A stretch of 64,000 nt of DNA, taken from the NCBI GenBank assembly GCA_032209605.1, contig JASFXZ010000014.1:8886912-8950911 (forward strand), in the 5' to 3' direction. This document shows positions 1 to 10,875 of this stretch, one piece after another; position 1 is the first letter of the stretch; each line of letters opens with the position of its first letter. Origin of the DNA: Mactromeris polynyma (taxonomy: Eukaryota; Mollusca; Bivalvia; Venerida; Mactridae). The position numbers and the translations under genes are program-made. The notes beneath the pieces were generated by a model, which saw only the letters and a list, made by a program, of their open reading frames with translations, searched no databases and had not been told where the DNA came from.

Positions 1-206
1 GAGTTGATGTGCTAGGCGGTGGCAAGGAAGGATATAAATATCACTGTATGCTCTGTGTCAAGTGTTTTAGATCTCCCTCATTGCTCCAGAGACATATGCT
101 AGTGCATACGGGAGAAGTCCCATTTGAATGCGAAATCTGCAGAAAGAAATTCAACCAGAAGTCAAGCTTAAAAAGACATCAACTGACACACATGAGTTTT
201 ATGTGA
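1..206 (+). CDS. Alternative terminal exon E1, C2H2 zinc-finger pair (5' edge at window start)
   Basis: The frame is open from the window edge to the TGA at 204-206. It encodes two C2H2 fingers. Finger 1 is C-x2-C-x12-H-x3-H with helix residues S, S, L, R at -1, 2, 3, 6. Finger 2 has Q, S, S, R. They are joined by the near-canonical linker HTGEVPF, and only four residues follow the last His. The splice acceptor may be the 'ag' at 2-3, which would give the phase-1 entry of the other exons, but it could lie outside the window. It is the closest relative of E2: both have an RSP/PSP-LL-RH first finger and an NQKS-LKRH second finger. Sequence-specific DNA binding in the nucleus is the family role; the target is unknown. 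No canonical AATAAA was seen before E2. Confidence 0.9.
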   Translation, partial: VDVLGGGKEGYKYHCMLCVKCFRSPSLLQRHMLVHTGEVPFECEICRKKFNQKSSLKRHQLTHMSFM

Positions 207-859
207 TTTGGACATTGCTCTGTGTTCTCGATCTGTGGAATTCTTGAAATCTTGGAAATGAAACATGCATATCATTTTTTTGTTCATAACATGAATTCAC
301 ATTCGGAAAACCTCGGCCAACTACGTACAGTGCCTCGGATGTTCGTTAGGCACTACTTTTGGAAATACCATTCGATTATCATGTAAACAATATGGCGACG
401 TGAACGCTGGAGTGCTGATGAAACGGGATAACAATCACATATTTAAGATATATGAAGACTGAAATATGTTAGTATTTATCTAGAAATGACGACAATAATC
501 CATTTCTTATGTGAAGTTATTGAAGTTTAATCCGTTTTACGAGAACTATTTTTTGACCGTACAAAATGTTGAATGTTGCCACATAGTGCTCCACCTGACA
601 TACACTAGAGGATGTTCGTAGAGTAACGAAGTGGTATGGAAATATCCAAGGGCTGTTGAGAATGACAAATTCAGCGACTTTGCATTGTGCTAGTCAGTAA
701 CAATACATTCAGTGACTTGAATTTGATAACGTTGGGATGATAACTTTTGTTACTGTGTTCATGGTCAATGGTGAGTTGTGACTTTTGAAGAATTGAATAT
801 ACTCAATATAGTTATCTCATTTAATTCATCCAGCTCATCACTCCTATCAGTGACATTTG

Positions 860-1237
860 TAGAGCTTCAACAATTCGATGCGATGCATCGGAATTCGACT
901 ACGGAGCACTCGATTCACGATTCATACCCTCGTATATTCGATTCGCTTTTTTAGTTCCAGTTCGCCGAACTGTTATTTGGTACAGTTATCACGGGTTTTA
1001 GCCACGCTTAGTCATGTCGTAGTCGCTTCCCCTGTTGCTATGTTATTTACCGGAAGTAAAGTTTAGTTTTCTTTAGTCTATTAATTTTTACTTAATTTCA
1101 ATTGGCCTGAAATTAATGCAAAAGCCTTCAGATGAATGGGAATGCTGTTACATATACATATAAAAAATCAAATCGAAAAAATCGAAATCGGAGGGGAAAT
1201 AATCATATCGGTTGACAGTTGGATTGTTGAAGCTCTA
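860..1237. mobile_element. hAT-like MITE, 378 bp
   Basis: The ends are a 15-bp perfect inverted repeat: tagagcttcaacaat at 860-874 and its complement at 1223-1237. They are flanked by an 8-bp near-duplication, gacatttg (852-859) and gacatttc (1238-1245). No coding capacity. The 8-bp duplication suggests mobilisation by a hAT transposase; the assignment is an inference from duplication length. Confidence 0.7.
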
Positions 1238-2048
1238 GACATTTCTGACCTGGTTCTGTAAGTTCTAGCAAATATATGATTACTATCATGGGTTAATGAT
1301 TTTTTTTGAAAAGAAATTTACTGCCTGTGCCTTTTCAATTGTGAAAATAGGCGTGATATAAAGGCCCAAATTTGGGAAAATATTAGCATGGTTATTTTAT
1401 AAATGTTTTAATTTCCTGCTTTTGCTGAATGTGTTATTACGCTTCCCTCTCCATCTCAAAGTGCTATTTCAGGATGGTAAAAAAAGTCAGTAACTTTTAT
1501 TTTTGAGGGGGGGAAATGGAGGCTTTTTTGCCTGGGAAAACAGCCGGAATTCGGTAGGAAAATTTAACAAAAAACAATCACCGGGTTATGATACCTGAGT
1601 ATAACCTTTCTGATGCAGTACAACCTTGCCACAGTGTGAGGTTAATATCTGCTGTTGTTGAGAGGTGATTGCTTGGCGGAGGTTAAATTAGTCGTTACCT
1701 TTCACTACAGGAGAAGTGTTGACAAGAGGTGGTTGCTTAAGTGTGACCTTCTAAAGGTTTAGCTCTGTAATAGAAAAGACATTAAACTTTAAGTTAGATG
1801 TTAAGGCACTAATATACAATTTTTTTCTTTTCTTGTCTTAAACTGAGTACAAATGCTGGGTCTATTTTCTTATTTATTTAGTTGACGTCTATTCTGTTTT
1901 GGCAATGTTTGCATCCTTTTTTGTGGATAAAGACCGTAATTTCCAACAAAATTGTTTGGATTCGTTCTTTATAGCCATAAAAAAATTGGTAAGGGGTAAA
2001 AATAAGGGTTATAAAACCATGTTTTGAGGAAGACGAAAAATCAGTCAA

Positions 2049-2120
2049 TGGTGCTACTGGGAATCGAACCGGGTCTCCGGATTGCCGGTCCGTTTTGCTA
2101 ACCACTACACCACAGTGACC
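2049..2120 (-). repeat. tRNA-like SINE head
   Basis: Read on the minus strand this 72-bp segment has an A-box-like tggtgtagtggttagc and a B box ggttcgattccc, and it ends in CCA. The anticodon loop would read GGC. The acceptor stem does not pair (ggtcact against agtagca) and position 33 is C, so I read it as a tRNA-derived SINE or pseudogene, not a working tRNA. Confidence 0.6.
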
Positions 2121-2405
2121 TATAGTCATTTTCTTGTAAATTTAACTTATTAGATATTGATTAAGGTTAACTACACTTTCCCCATTGAATTTGAATGAAC
2201 AAGGTCTGACAGTATGTTATATTATTGTTGAAAGGTTTAAAACTCGACAGAAATAGGATAAAAAGTAATGCACTCTGGACGAAGTACGGGGCGAATTTTT
2301 ACATCCGCCACACGGTTAGTCAGGCAACCAGGAACAAACCTATCTTCTAGGCTGACGATAACTCTGACTTGTGTTCTTTACTTTTATTGCTTTGTTTTGT
2401 TTCAG

Positions 2406-2626
2406 TAACCGATGTGGCGCCATCGAGTGGGAGAAACAAGTGGTTCCGTATCTGTGACTTATGTAACAAGTGTTTTCCGTCTCCAGCGTTGCTACGGCGA
2501 CATATGGTCGTCCATACAGGGGAATCCCCATACCAGTGTCAATTATGTCACAAAAGATTTAATCAAAAATCTAACTTGAAAAGACATCAAATTTCTCACA
2601 TGGACAAAAGTTATTTTCAAGATTGA
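2406..2626 (+). CDS. Alternative terminal exon E2, C2H2 zinc-finger pair
   Basis: The acceptor is tttgttttgtttcag ending at 2405. The first two exon bases complete a codon begun upstream. The exon gives 73 residues: finger 1 at about 17-37 (helix -1, 2, 3, 6 = S, A, L, R), linker HTGESPY, finger 2 at 45-65 (Q, S, N, R), then MDKSYFQD and a TGA at 2624-2626. It is a clear paralogue of E1, and the first-finger motif PSP also appears in E16. AATAAA signals at 3102-3107 and 3171-3176 fit a terminal exon. The minus-strand ORF across it is a shadow. Confidence 0.95.
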
Positions 2627-3101
2627 AAGTCCTCCATTGGGGTATTCAGTTCCTGTTGGAGACTTGGATCGGTTACATAGTTGGTTCCTACGCCAATTGC
2701 AGAGCTAAATGACGCAAGTCTGTGTTGTGGTGTCCTAATAAACCTTGTTATACTGAACGGAAGAATTTGTGAACAGATGGAAACTGGAATATAGTTCAAA
2801 TTTCTCAACATTATTGTGAACATCTTCAGACCTTGCAATAAGTACACATTCAGGATCTTTTGTGTAGATATTTTTAGATACTCTTAGTGCTTAATTGTGT
2901 TCAAACTTGGATCTTCGCGATCTGACATACCGGTACACATTGTACTGTTCTCCTATCTTGACCTGTGTTCTACATGAAATCATCATTAACATGCCAATGT
3001 TTATTGAAAGTATTATGTGACATTTTTCTTGATTTCATTTGCTTCAGAAAATATTTCTCAAAGTTGATGTTGAAAATTGTTGAACAGCTTGAACTTTGTA
3101 A

Positions 3102-3107
3102 AATAAA
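3102..3107 (+). promoter_or_regulatory. Candidate poly(A) signal for E2
   Basis: AATAAA about 480 bp past the E2 stop, with a second at 3171-3176. Both lie before the MITE at 3256. Confidence 0.5.
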
Positions 3108-3255
3108 AATGGTGCGCAATGCACTTCTATACGTATAAATTTGATTGAAAATAATTCATGCAATTGAAAAAATAAAGATGTAAAATAATCAGGTATTGTT
3201 GCCACTCTTTATGATGACGACTATAGTGTTGATATATTTGATTATTACTTTATAC

Positions 3256-3711
3256 TAGGGTTGTCAATAAATGGCAATTTTGGTATTCGAAAATTCGGTC
3301 AACCTTCCAAACGAATATTCGAATATTCAACCTTCTTATTTAATAAAAATACATTTGACATTCGAAGTTTACTTTATGCTTTTCATTTTTGTGTTTTAAA
3401 CTGATCACTCGAGTTTGTAAAAATCCCCGCGATTACCAATAATTTCAGGGCCTAAGTGTCATCACCAGAGTGTTATATCTCTCTTGCCCCCAAATATACA
3501 ACATGACATGCCGATTAACACCTGTAGATATTATTGTCAGACGTAAAATGTCATTAAATGCGTTAATGCCTATCATTGAATTTTAATACACATGTATTCA
3601 GCTTTTATATTGAAAACATATATATTTTATCGAATATTCGAATGCCGAATCAGTATTCAAATATTCGGACGTTCGATCAATCGAATATCCGAATATTCGT
3701 TGTCATCCCTT
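3256..3711 (-). mobile_element. hAT-like MITE, 456 bp, family shared with 22977 and 25477
   Basis: The ends read tagggttgtcaa and ttgtcatccctt. The flanks are ctttatac (3248-3255) and ctgtatac (3712-3719), an 8-bp duplication with one mismatch. The inside carries many 'gaatattcg' motifs near the ends. The middle (around 3400-3600) is the reverse complement of the elements at 22977-23290 and 25477-25907. The ends resemble those of the hAT element at 54546 (taaggatgtcaacga), so it may be a non-autonomous relative. Confidence 0.75.
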
Positions 3712-3884
3712 CTGTATACTAATGCTCTGAACATCCATAGAAAGATATTTGTTCGTGGTACTCTCGCCGAACTACCGTACAAACTCCTCTCAGCGATTTA
3801 ACGGGGATTTTAATTTTTTTCTTTAACCAAAATTTGTTCAATTTTGATGTAATGGAATTGTAAACAAACACAGTTTTATAAGTT

Positions 3885-4200
3885 TCAATAGAGAAAAAAT
3901 AAATAACTAAATTTTGTTAAAAAAAAATTGTGATGGCCGTCGTTGGTGTAAAAGGGAAGTAACCTCTGTGGGAAGTTGGACCGAATCACTGAAATCGGTC
4001 TCGCATAAAATTTCTTCTGAATGTTGAATTTAAGCTTGTGTAAGAATTGGACTAAGGCCGTCCTTAAAAATTGTTTGTTTGCCATAACCTTACCGTGCAA
4101 AACTTTGGCAGGTAATTAAATAATTTTTATTCAAGTAATTTTTACTGTCATGAAAATTTCAACAATTCATATGCATCCGAAAAAAATTCTCTTCCCAGAC
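3885..4200. other. Spacer with a fragment of the 'ttgtttgtttggcat' repeat
   Basis: No exon was seen. The stretch around 4060-4095 (aaattgtttgtttgccataacc) matches the ends of the inverted-repeat elements at 48906-49066 and 60882-61083. Confidence 0.4.
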
Positions 4201-4376
4201 GCCTCAATTTTTTTTGTGTAGGGGCCATTTTCAAAAGTAGGTCAGGTTATGACAGTCGAACAATACTTAAAGGATTGCCTTACGTTGTGTTTGATAAACT
4301 GAAGGAGAAGCAGCCGTAAAATTGTACCAAGGTTCCATAGCTTTGACAATTTAAAAATATTTTTTCATAGTAAATC

Positions 4377-4450
4377 GAGGGTTCAGTGCAAGACTGTACT
4401 AACTTCTATATAAATATATAGGAGTTAGGATAGTATTGCGCTGAACCCTT
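4377..4450. repeat. Fold-back hairpin element HP1 (class I)
   Basis: Two arms of about 33 bp, gagggttcagtgcaagac... and ...gcgctgaaccctt, surround an 8-bp loop ataaatat. It lies about 55 bp upstream of the E3 acceptor. One of six related hairpins in the window. Confidence 0.85.
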
Positions 4451-4505
4451 GAAATGGTAGTATATAGATAGCAATAGTTGTATATTGAAAAGTTTTCTAT
4501 TTCAG

Positions 4506-4765
4506 ACGTTGGTCAAATACTCAGGCGTATTGGCGATGTGAAGAATTGTTCCGGCGATGATCTCCCCCTGACGATGCATAGTTGCAAGCTGTGCGGAAAA
4601 GTATTCGGGCACATATCCTGGCTGAAACGACACATGATGAGTCATTCTGGCGAACGACCATTCAAATGTAACTTATGTGGAAAGGGGTTTGGTCTAAAAG
4701 GGAACTATAAAACTCACATGGCGACACATTTGGATATGTTTGAGAGCAAACAGAATATGGGGTGA
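4506..4765 (+). CDS. Alternative terminal exon E3, C2H2 zinc-finger pair
   Basis: The acceptor is ttttctatttcag ending at 4505, entry phase 1. The exon gives 86 residues with a 26-residue acidic leader, finger 1 at about 27-47 (helix H, S, W, R), linker HSGERPF, finger 2 at 55-75 (L, G, N, T, with Tyr in place of the usual Leu at helix position 4), and an 11-residue tail to TGA at 4763-4765. Finger 2 is of the 'LKGN' type shared with E4-E7. AATAAA at 5064-5069 gives a plausible 3' end about 300 bp downstream; another AATAAA is near 6447. Confidence 0.95.
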
Positions 4766-5063
4766 TTAATATGTGATTATTTGAATTAAGATAAAACGCA
4801 AGTTATCGTAAGATTGGAACCATTATCACATGAAATGATGTTGAAAGTGAAAATGTAAATGTGAAATGTGACTGTACAGTCGGCGCCAATCGAACTTGTG
4901 AATGTGATTTATATGGGACTGAATCTTTGTATTGAGGAAAAGGTTACAGTGTTTTTGGATGCGGACTTGACAGTGTGATTTTGGGAGTCAATTTCTATAT
5001 AGCAGGAGGTGAGAATCATCCTCCTTGCAGACAATTTTCGCTTTTTTGGACAAACAAATTAGC

Positions 5064-5069
5064 AATAAA
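5064..5069 (+). promoter_or_regulatory. Candidate poly(A) signal for E3
   Basis: AATAAA about 300 bp after the E3 stop, ahead of the first interspersed repeat. Confidence 0.5.
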
Positions 5070-5237
5070 AGTTCTCATTCGGATATATACCCTTGGGTAA
5101 TTTTGTCTGTGAGTTGTTTCCACTGATTTCTGAAGACTTCCTCAATTTTTGCCTAAGAGCAATCTTCCCCCTGATAGAAACATGTTCACTGCACTGTTAC
5201 AGGTAGCTTGGAATATGTTCATTTCATTGGAATCTTT

Positions 5238-5460
5238 TTATGCCCCCCTTCGAAGAAGAGAGGGCATATTGGTTTGCACATGTCGGTCGGTCTGTCCGTC
5301 TTTAACCTTTTCGTTTCTGATCAATTACTCAAGAACCCCTTGACCTATCATCCTCAAACTTGGTCCACACATTTATCTTGGGTAGCAGAGGAACCCCATT
5401 GATTTTGGGGTCAAAGGTCAAGGTCACAGGGGGGCATAATGTTTTACAAACATCTCTTGT
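5238..5460 (+). mobile_element. Bivalve interspersed repeat 'tatgccccc...gggggcata'
   Basis: The start tatgccccccttcgaag and the end caggggggcataatg are roughly inverted. The interior holds gcacatgtcggtcggtctgtccgtc-like and caaaggtcaaggtcac segments. A second copy in the same orientation is at 17477-17712. Repeats of this kind are abundant in bivalve genomes. The two ORFs here are fortuitous. Confidence 0.75.
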
Positions 5461-5516
5461 TATGGTACACTTTACTTGATATTTTGGCAGGTCAGAAAGT
5501 TCACAACTGGTGAATT

Positions 5517-5585
5517 TACGTGTGGAGGCACTGTCTTGTGTATGTGGCGTTCCCTGTAGTTACGTATTCTCTCTCTTTTTTTAGA
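5517..5585 (+). repeat. Repeat shared with 34850-34915
   Basis: This segment (gaggcactgtcttgtgtatgtgg... to ...ctctctctttt) recurs downstream of E13 with a few substitutions. It is either an interspersed repeat or shared 3' sequence from an old exon duplication. Confidence 0.5.
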
Positions 5586-5814
5586 CATTTTACAAGCAGA
5601 CGTGTCGGGGAATTGCCACGATGAGTAGTATTAAAAGAATATAAGAAACATTCTTTTGTTGTCAAGGAAAATTTCACTGGTCAATAATTTCATGACTGCC
5701 GGAATTCATGATACAGTAGTATTCAACTTTATATAATTCATGTTGGAAATATTTCTTGTGTAGATAATCTTGTACTCAGGGACCATCCATTTTTATTATT
5801 ACTCTGAATATTAA

Positions 5815-5953
5815 CGGTCGGACCTCGTTCAAAGGGTCTGAAATTTTAGTTGGAATAATTCGAATAGCCATTTCAATGCGATGTTCCGATATTGATATTT
5901 ATTTAAATGAGTATGCAGGTAGAAGGTTGTCATATAAACGAGGTCTGTCTGTA
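5815..5953. mobile_element. MITE-like repeat 'cggacctcgttc...aggtctgtctgta'
   Basis: A short, internally diverged copy of a family also at 31441-31643 and 34262-34443. Its ends resemble inverted 'cagac(c)tcg' termini. No coding content. Confidence 0.5.
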
Positions 5954-6350
5954 ACCCTTAGCTGGTAAAGTAGTAGCAGGCCTTTTTCTGTCCATTTTGA
6001 TAAATTGGGGAAAATGTAAAATTTGCCCATTTGGTAAAACTTGAATGGCTTCAACTCCAATTTTAGGAATTTTCATTGTTAAAAGAACAGGCTTTTCATA
6101 TCTCAAATTCATATAAGCATTCTAATCTACACTTCTTACATCGACTGTCAAAAAGACACACAAAATTTCCACAAACATTTATGACACAAGGGACAATAAT
6201 GGCCACAGACATTCAAAGAGCTTCGAGGTATAAAAGGTTGCTCCAGTAGACGATTTTTCATAGGTGCTTCTGATTGGGAATTTTTTTCTGATTGGGAAAA
6301 AATCATATATTTGGCTTTGGGAATGGGTCAGAAAAAGGCCTGAGAATAGT
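5954..6350. repeat. 400-bp interspersed repeat, inverted relative to 10385-10790
   Basis: Segments such as 'aagcctgttctttt', 'cataaatgtttgtgga' and 'cgaaaaatcgtctactggagc' occur here as complements of those at 10385-10790. The two copies lie in opposite orientation about 4.4 kb apart. Confidence 0.7.
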
Positions 6351-6810
6351 CGTGTATTACAGTCATGACATGCTGTACCTTGTCAGTGATTTTCTGTAAA
6401 TATGTCATTGATTTGTTGTAAAATGTGTCGTGTTCAATTTCTTTAGAATAAAATGTGAAACAAATAACAATGTTAACCTGTCTTATTTTCTTGTTACCAC
6501 TTCATGCACATGTGTATATTTTATCAGCCTAAGAAGGGAAAGAAATTAAAACACACTGTTTGTATTAAATTTGCTGATCAAAAGTGCTAACTCTTTCGTG
6601 CAGTTATTAACAAGCTGCTGGATAGGTTTTTGGTTAATTTTGATTGTGCTGCGAGCTTTAACATGTACAATTCAAATAAACTGACCTTTCCGAATTTTTT
6701 TGATGTAAACACGTCAAAATCATGTGCATTGTGTCAGATCATGTTGTTATAATGAAGTGACAATGCTCAAAATACAATATGGGGAGTTAGCTCTATTGAC
6801 CAGAACATCA

Positions 6811-6997
6811 GCACCGCTGTACGATTTCCAACCTCTTCTTTTAGTGACGTCATTTCAAGAAAATGCAAAATAAGACGTCGCTATTTGCAAACATAGGAAA
6901 CAATATTTACTCCATATGGTCACTTCGTTTTCATATTGCCACGTTTTCTGGAAATGTCGTCATTTAAAGAAGAGCTAGGAAATCGTTCCACGGCGCT
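6811..6997. mobile_element. Palindromic MITE with an internal CRE-like tgacgtca
   Basis: The ends are inverted: gcaccgctgtacgatttcc and the complement of ggaaatcgttccacggcgc. A tgacgtca octamer lies at 6845-6852. Related copies are at 12171-12305 and 31151-31391. Confidence 0.7.
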
Positions 6998-7555
6998 CTA
7001 ATGGTAATTCATCTGCGGATCAACTGAATTTCAAGGGTCAATTTTTGACCCGATTTTACAGCCAAATTACCTATAATTTAGAGAAATATTGACCCCTAAG
7101 TCAGACTTCTTCTTGGGCTTTGGGGCAAAATATGGGTTTTGGGAAATTCCAGGGGGCATAGGGTCAACTCCAGAGTCAAATTGAACCCCTGATTAATTAG
7201 GCCTAAGAAATACTGGTATCTGACGGTGTCTGTCTTCTTATAACATGCCGAGAGAAAAGTTTGATCAGTAGATGGAGTTCTTTGTTCTTCCATTTCTGTG
7301 GTTGTTGGTACATTTGTATATGGACAGAGATGTTTGTATCTGACTTACACAATATTTCACCATGACACTTTGCAGGCTTGGATAAATATTGGGGACTGTT
7401 GAGTTACGAAAACAAGCATGTTTAGGCCATGAAAGTTTTAACTATAATAAATGATTGAAGTTTGTGTCAGGAAATGTTCAGTTATTCTAGTATTCCCAGG
7501 GACATAGTATGTTATCAAATGTATATTCTAAATATTTATTTTTTTACTATTTCAG

Positions 7556-7803
7556 ATTCTGACCTGTTTCAGTCTGTATACCTAGACGGCAGCTCTACAA
7601 GCGCCGAGGCTCATCATGTGTGTAAACTTTGTGGTAAAGGCTTCAAGCTCTCTGGCAATCTCAAACAACACATGGTCATTCACTCTGGAGAGAAGCCTTT
7701 TGATTGTAAACTGTGTGGGAAGAGTTTTAATTTGAAAGGAAATTTAAAGAAACATATGGCTGTCCATTATATAAAACATGACCAGTATCCTTCATTACAG
7801 TGA
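7556..7803 (+). CDS. Alternative terminal exon E4, C2H2 zinc-finger pair
   Basis: The acceptor is tttttttactatttcag ending at 7555, phase 1. The exon gives 82 residues: a 22-residue leader, finger 1 at about 23-43 (helix L, G, N, Q), linker HSGEKPF, finger 2 at 51-71 (L, G, N, K), an 11-residue tail and TGA at 7801-7803. Here both fingers are of the 'GNLK' type, so they probably read similar triplets; in its neighbours only finger 2 keeps this motif. A MITE starts 8 bp after the stop. The nearest AATAAA is at 9705-9710, beyond a large minisatellite. Confidence 0.95.
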
Positions 7804-7810
7804 TATGTGT

Positions 7811-7990
7811 ACAGTCAAACCTGTCTGTAAAGACCACCCATGGGAACAGCAAAATGTGGTCTTTGTTTACAGGTGGTCTCTATTCACAGATTAAATATCT
7901 TTGATGGGAGATAACATTGGTGGTCTTTGCAGACAGGTTTTGCAATAGTGGTCTTTGTTCGCAGGTGGTCTTTAACACAGGTTTGACTGT
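7811..7990. mobile_element. 'acagtcaaacctgt' MITE, copy 1
   Basis: Perfect 14-bp inverted ends (acagtcaaacctgt and acaggtttgactgt), flanked by T and A as for a TA target. The interior repeats 'gtggtctttg'. Tc1/mariner or pogo-type MITEs commonly carry such ends. Four more copies lie in the window. Confidence 0.85.
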
Positions 7991-8006
7991 AGTTGTAAAT
8001 TGTGTG

Positions 8007-8145
8007 GTGAAGTTATCAATTTCGTAGCAAGGTTTGTGACTTGAAAATGTCGTGAAGTTATCCATTTCGTAGCAAGGTTTGTGACTTGAAAATGTCGTGA
8101 AGTTATCCATTTCGTAGCAAGGTTTGTGACTTGAAAATGTCGCTG
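8007..8145 (+). repeat. 45-bp tandem repeat, about 3 copies
   Basis: The unit cgtgaagttatccatttcg... begins at 8051 and again at 8096, with a diverged first copy before it. Confidence 0.85.
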
Positions 8146-8739
8146 GTGAAATTACCTACTATAGCTAGCTGTCGTGCAACCTTACACCTTGTGGAAAGAA
8201 AGCAAGACATTTTTAGCTTGTGTGTTGTGAAAAAACATGCGTCCACAGAAATGGTGAATATTGCGTTTAACATACTGATAGTTTCTGAGAAAGTTTAAGA
8301 CTTTGATGATAATGTTATCCACAGGTAGTGTCTGCATTCACTTCGGGTGCTCTTGTTCACAGTTAATTTTGTAAAGTGGTGAATATCTTCATATCTTAGT
8401 CATGTTGGCACTTATGTGATTTCAAGACTTATTGACTTAGGGTCGCGAAGGGAAACTACATTTTTAATGTCGGCCTTATCCTGTCAATAGTTGCATGTAT
8501 AGTGAAACCTCAATGATACGACCACCATTGGGTTCTGAATACAGTCCGTCATAGTCGTGAGGTTGTCGATATCTGATTATTATTTTGAAATAGGAAGAAA
8601 ATGAAAAACTGGTCGAAAAACGTTTTGTGTCTTTATTTTTAGATGGCCTTTCAATGACGTGTTACTGTGTTAGAAATATGAAATTTAAACAAGGTATTCA
8701 ATTCAATCTCATTTGTCATTTTACTTGTTTTGGTATGTT

Positions 8740-9690
8740 TGAACTGTTCTTTGAGTATCATAATTATAGACAATGCGTATGTTTTGATATGTATGAACTG
8801 TTCTTTGAGTATTGTATAGACAATGCGTATGTTTTGATATGTCTGAACTGTTCTTTGAGTATCATATAGACAATGCGTATGTTTTGATATGTATGAACTG
8901 TTCTTTGAGTATTGTATAGACAATGCGTATGTTTTGATATGTCTGAACTGTTCTTTGAGTATCATATAGACAATGCGTATGTTTTGATATGTATGAACTG
9001 TTCTTTGGGTATTGTATAGACAATGCGTATGTTTTGATATGTATGAAATGTTCTTTGAGTATCATATAGACAATGTGTATGTTTTGATATGTATGAACTG
9101 TTCTTTGAGTATTGTATAGACAATGCGTATGTTTTGATATGTCTGAACTGTTCTTTGAGTATTGTATAGACAATGCGTATGTTTTGATATGTCTGAACTG
9201 TTCTTTGAGTATTGTATAGACAATGCGTATGTTTTGATATGTCTGAACTGTTCTTTGAGTATCATATAGACAATGCGTATGTTTTGATATGTATGAACTG
9301 TTCTTTGAGTATTGTATAGACAATGCGTATGTTTTGATATGTATGAACTGTTCTTTGAGTATCATATAGACAATGCGTATGTTTTGATATGTATGAACTG
9401 TTCTTTGAGTATCATATAGACAATGCGTATGTTTTGATATGTATGAACTGTTCTTTGAGTATTGTATAGACAATGCGTATGTTTTGGTATGTTTGAACTG
9501 TTCTTTGAGTATTGTATAGACAATGCGTATGTTTTGATATGTATGAACTGTTCTTTGAGTATCGTATAGACAATGCGTATGTTTTGATATGTATGAACTG
9601 TTCTTTGAGTTTCGTATAGACAATGTGTATGTTTTGGTATGTATGAACTGTTCTTTGAGTTTCGTTAAGACAATGTGTATGTTTTGGAAT
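8740..9690 (+). repeat. 50-bp minisatellite, about 19 copies
   Basis: The unit caatgcgtatgttttgatat... recurs every 50 bp. Two variants (gtatgaactg...attgtataga and gtctgaactg...atcatataga) partly alternate, suggesting a 100-bp higher-order repeat. The long minus-strand ORFs here are repeat artefacts. Confidence 0.95.
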
Positions 9691-9877
9691 GTGTTTGCAT
9701 TGAAAATAAATGTGATTTTTCACCATGAATATGTATCCATCCATCTTGTTATGACCTCGCCTCTAACAATAAGAAATCTGCCACAAAAACAAACATTTCA
9801 AATGTTGGAACTCTTGCGCTCTTGTAACACATGTACACACATGTACCTTTAAATCATATGATAGTTCCAATCTGTGT

Positions 9878-10068
9878 ACAGTCAAACCTGTCTGTAAAGA
9901 CCGCCCATGGGAACAGCAAAATGTGGTCTTTGTTTACAGATGGTCTCTATTAACAGATTAAATATCATTGAAAATGGTCTGATGGGAGATAAAATTGGTG
10001 GTCTTTGCAGACAGGTTTTGCAATAGTGGTCTTTGTTCGCAGGTGGTCTTTAACACAGGTTTGACTGT
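9878..10068. mobile_element. 'acagtcaaacctgt' MITE, copy 2
   Basis: Ends identical to copy 1 and flanked by T and A. Full length, about 190 bp. Confidence 0.85.
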
Positions 10069-10384
10069 ACTCCTATTCCTACAGCAGTTAACATATTATA
10101 GACTTCCTGTTTTCTTCCTATCACATACATTAGATCGTTAAAGCACGCTAAATTGTCATATAACACAATCAATTTATTTCTATGTTTTTCCATATTTTTA
10201 CAATTCTTCACTTATTGTGTTGGTGAATGTGTACATGAAAAAATATGCAAACTTTTATTTCTAAATAAATTGGTGAACCCGAGGTGGTTCAAACTCATAA
10301 CCGCTTATGACGGCAGCGCTTAGCTTTTTGGGAGATGATGTTAGCAGTATGAACTTCTGGAGATGCGTTTATCCACAGACCTTT

Positions 10385-10790
10385 TTCTATAGTTCCCACC
10401 GGTCAGACTATCTGACCCATTCCCAAAGCCAAATATATGTTTTTTCCCAATCAGGAAAAAAAAATTCCCAAGCAGAAGAACCTACGAAAAATCGTCTACT
10501 GGAGCGACCTGGTATTTCTTGAAGCTCTTAGAATAACTCAGGCCATTATTCTTTATTGTCCCTTGTGTCATAAATGTTTGTGGACATTTTGTGTGTCTTT
10601 CTTACAGTTGATATAAAAAATGTAGAATGCTTGTTTATATAAAATTTAGATATGAAAAGCCTGTTCTTTTGACTATGAAAATTCCCAAAATTAGGGGTGA
10701 AATGATTAAAGTTTTCCCAAATTGGCAAATTTTATGATGCAAATTTTCCAAATTTATCTAGGGTTTTCCCCCAAAATAGACAGAAAAATG
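10385..10790. repeat. 400-bp interspersed repeat, second copy
   Basis: The inverted counterpart of 5954-6350. It ends about 85 bp before the E5 acceptor, so it makes up most of the E5 upstream intron sequence. Confidence 0.7.
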
Positions 10791-10875
10791 CCTGATCTAT
10801 TATACTATAGTCGTCTGTTATCCAACTCACTTGCATATGAATTCATTGTATTCTCAACCATATTAATCATTTCAG

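Larger units (their letters stand above)
207..2405 (+). other. Spacer between E1 and E2
   Basis: No coding exon was seen. The spacer holds the E1 3' untranslated region (poly(A) site not identified), a hAT-like MITE at 860-1237 and a minus-strand tRNA-like sequence at 2049-2120. It ends in the E2 polypyrimidine tract. Confidence 0.6.

Noticed and set aside
878..1066. 62-residue + strand ORF
   Set aside because: Lies inside the MITE at 860-1237.
2049..2120. Functional tRNA gene on the minus strand
   Set aside because: The acceptor stem does not pair and the anticodon stem is imperfect; A and B boxes alone fit a SINE head.
8862..9744. 253- and 110-residue minus-strand ORFs with a repeating YQNIRIVYTILKEQF-like pattern
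   Set aside because: They are translations of the 50-bp minisatellite. All frames are open because the unit has no minus-strand stop.
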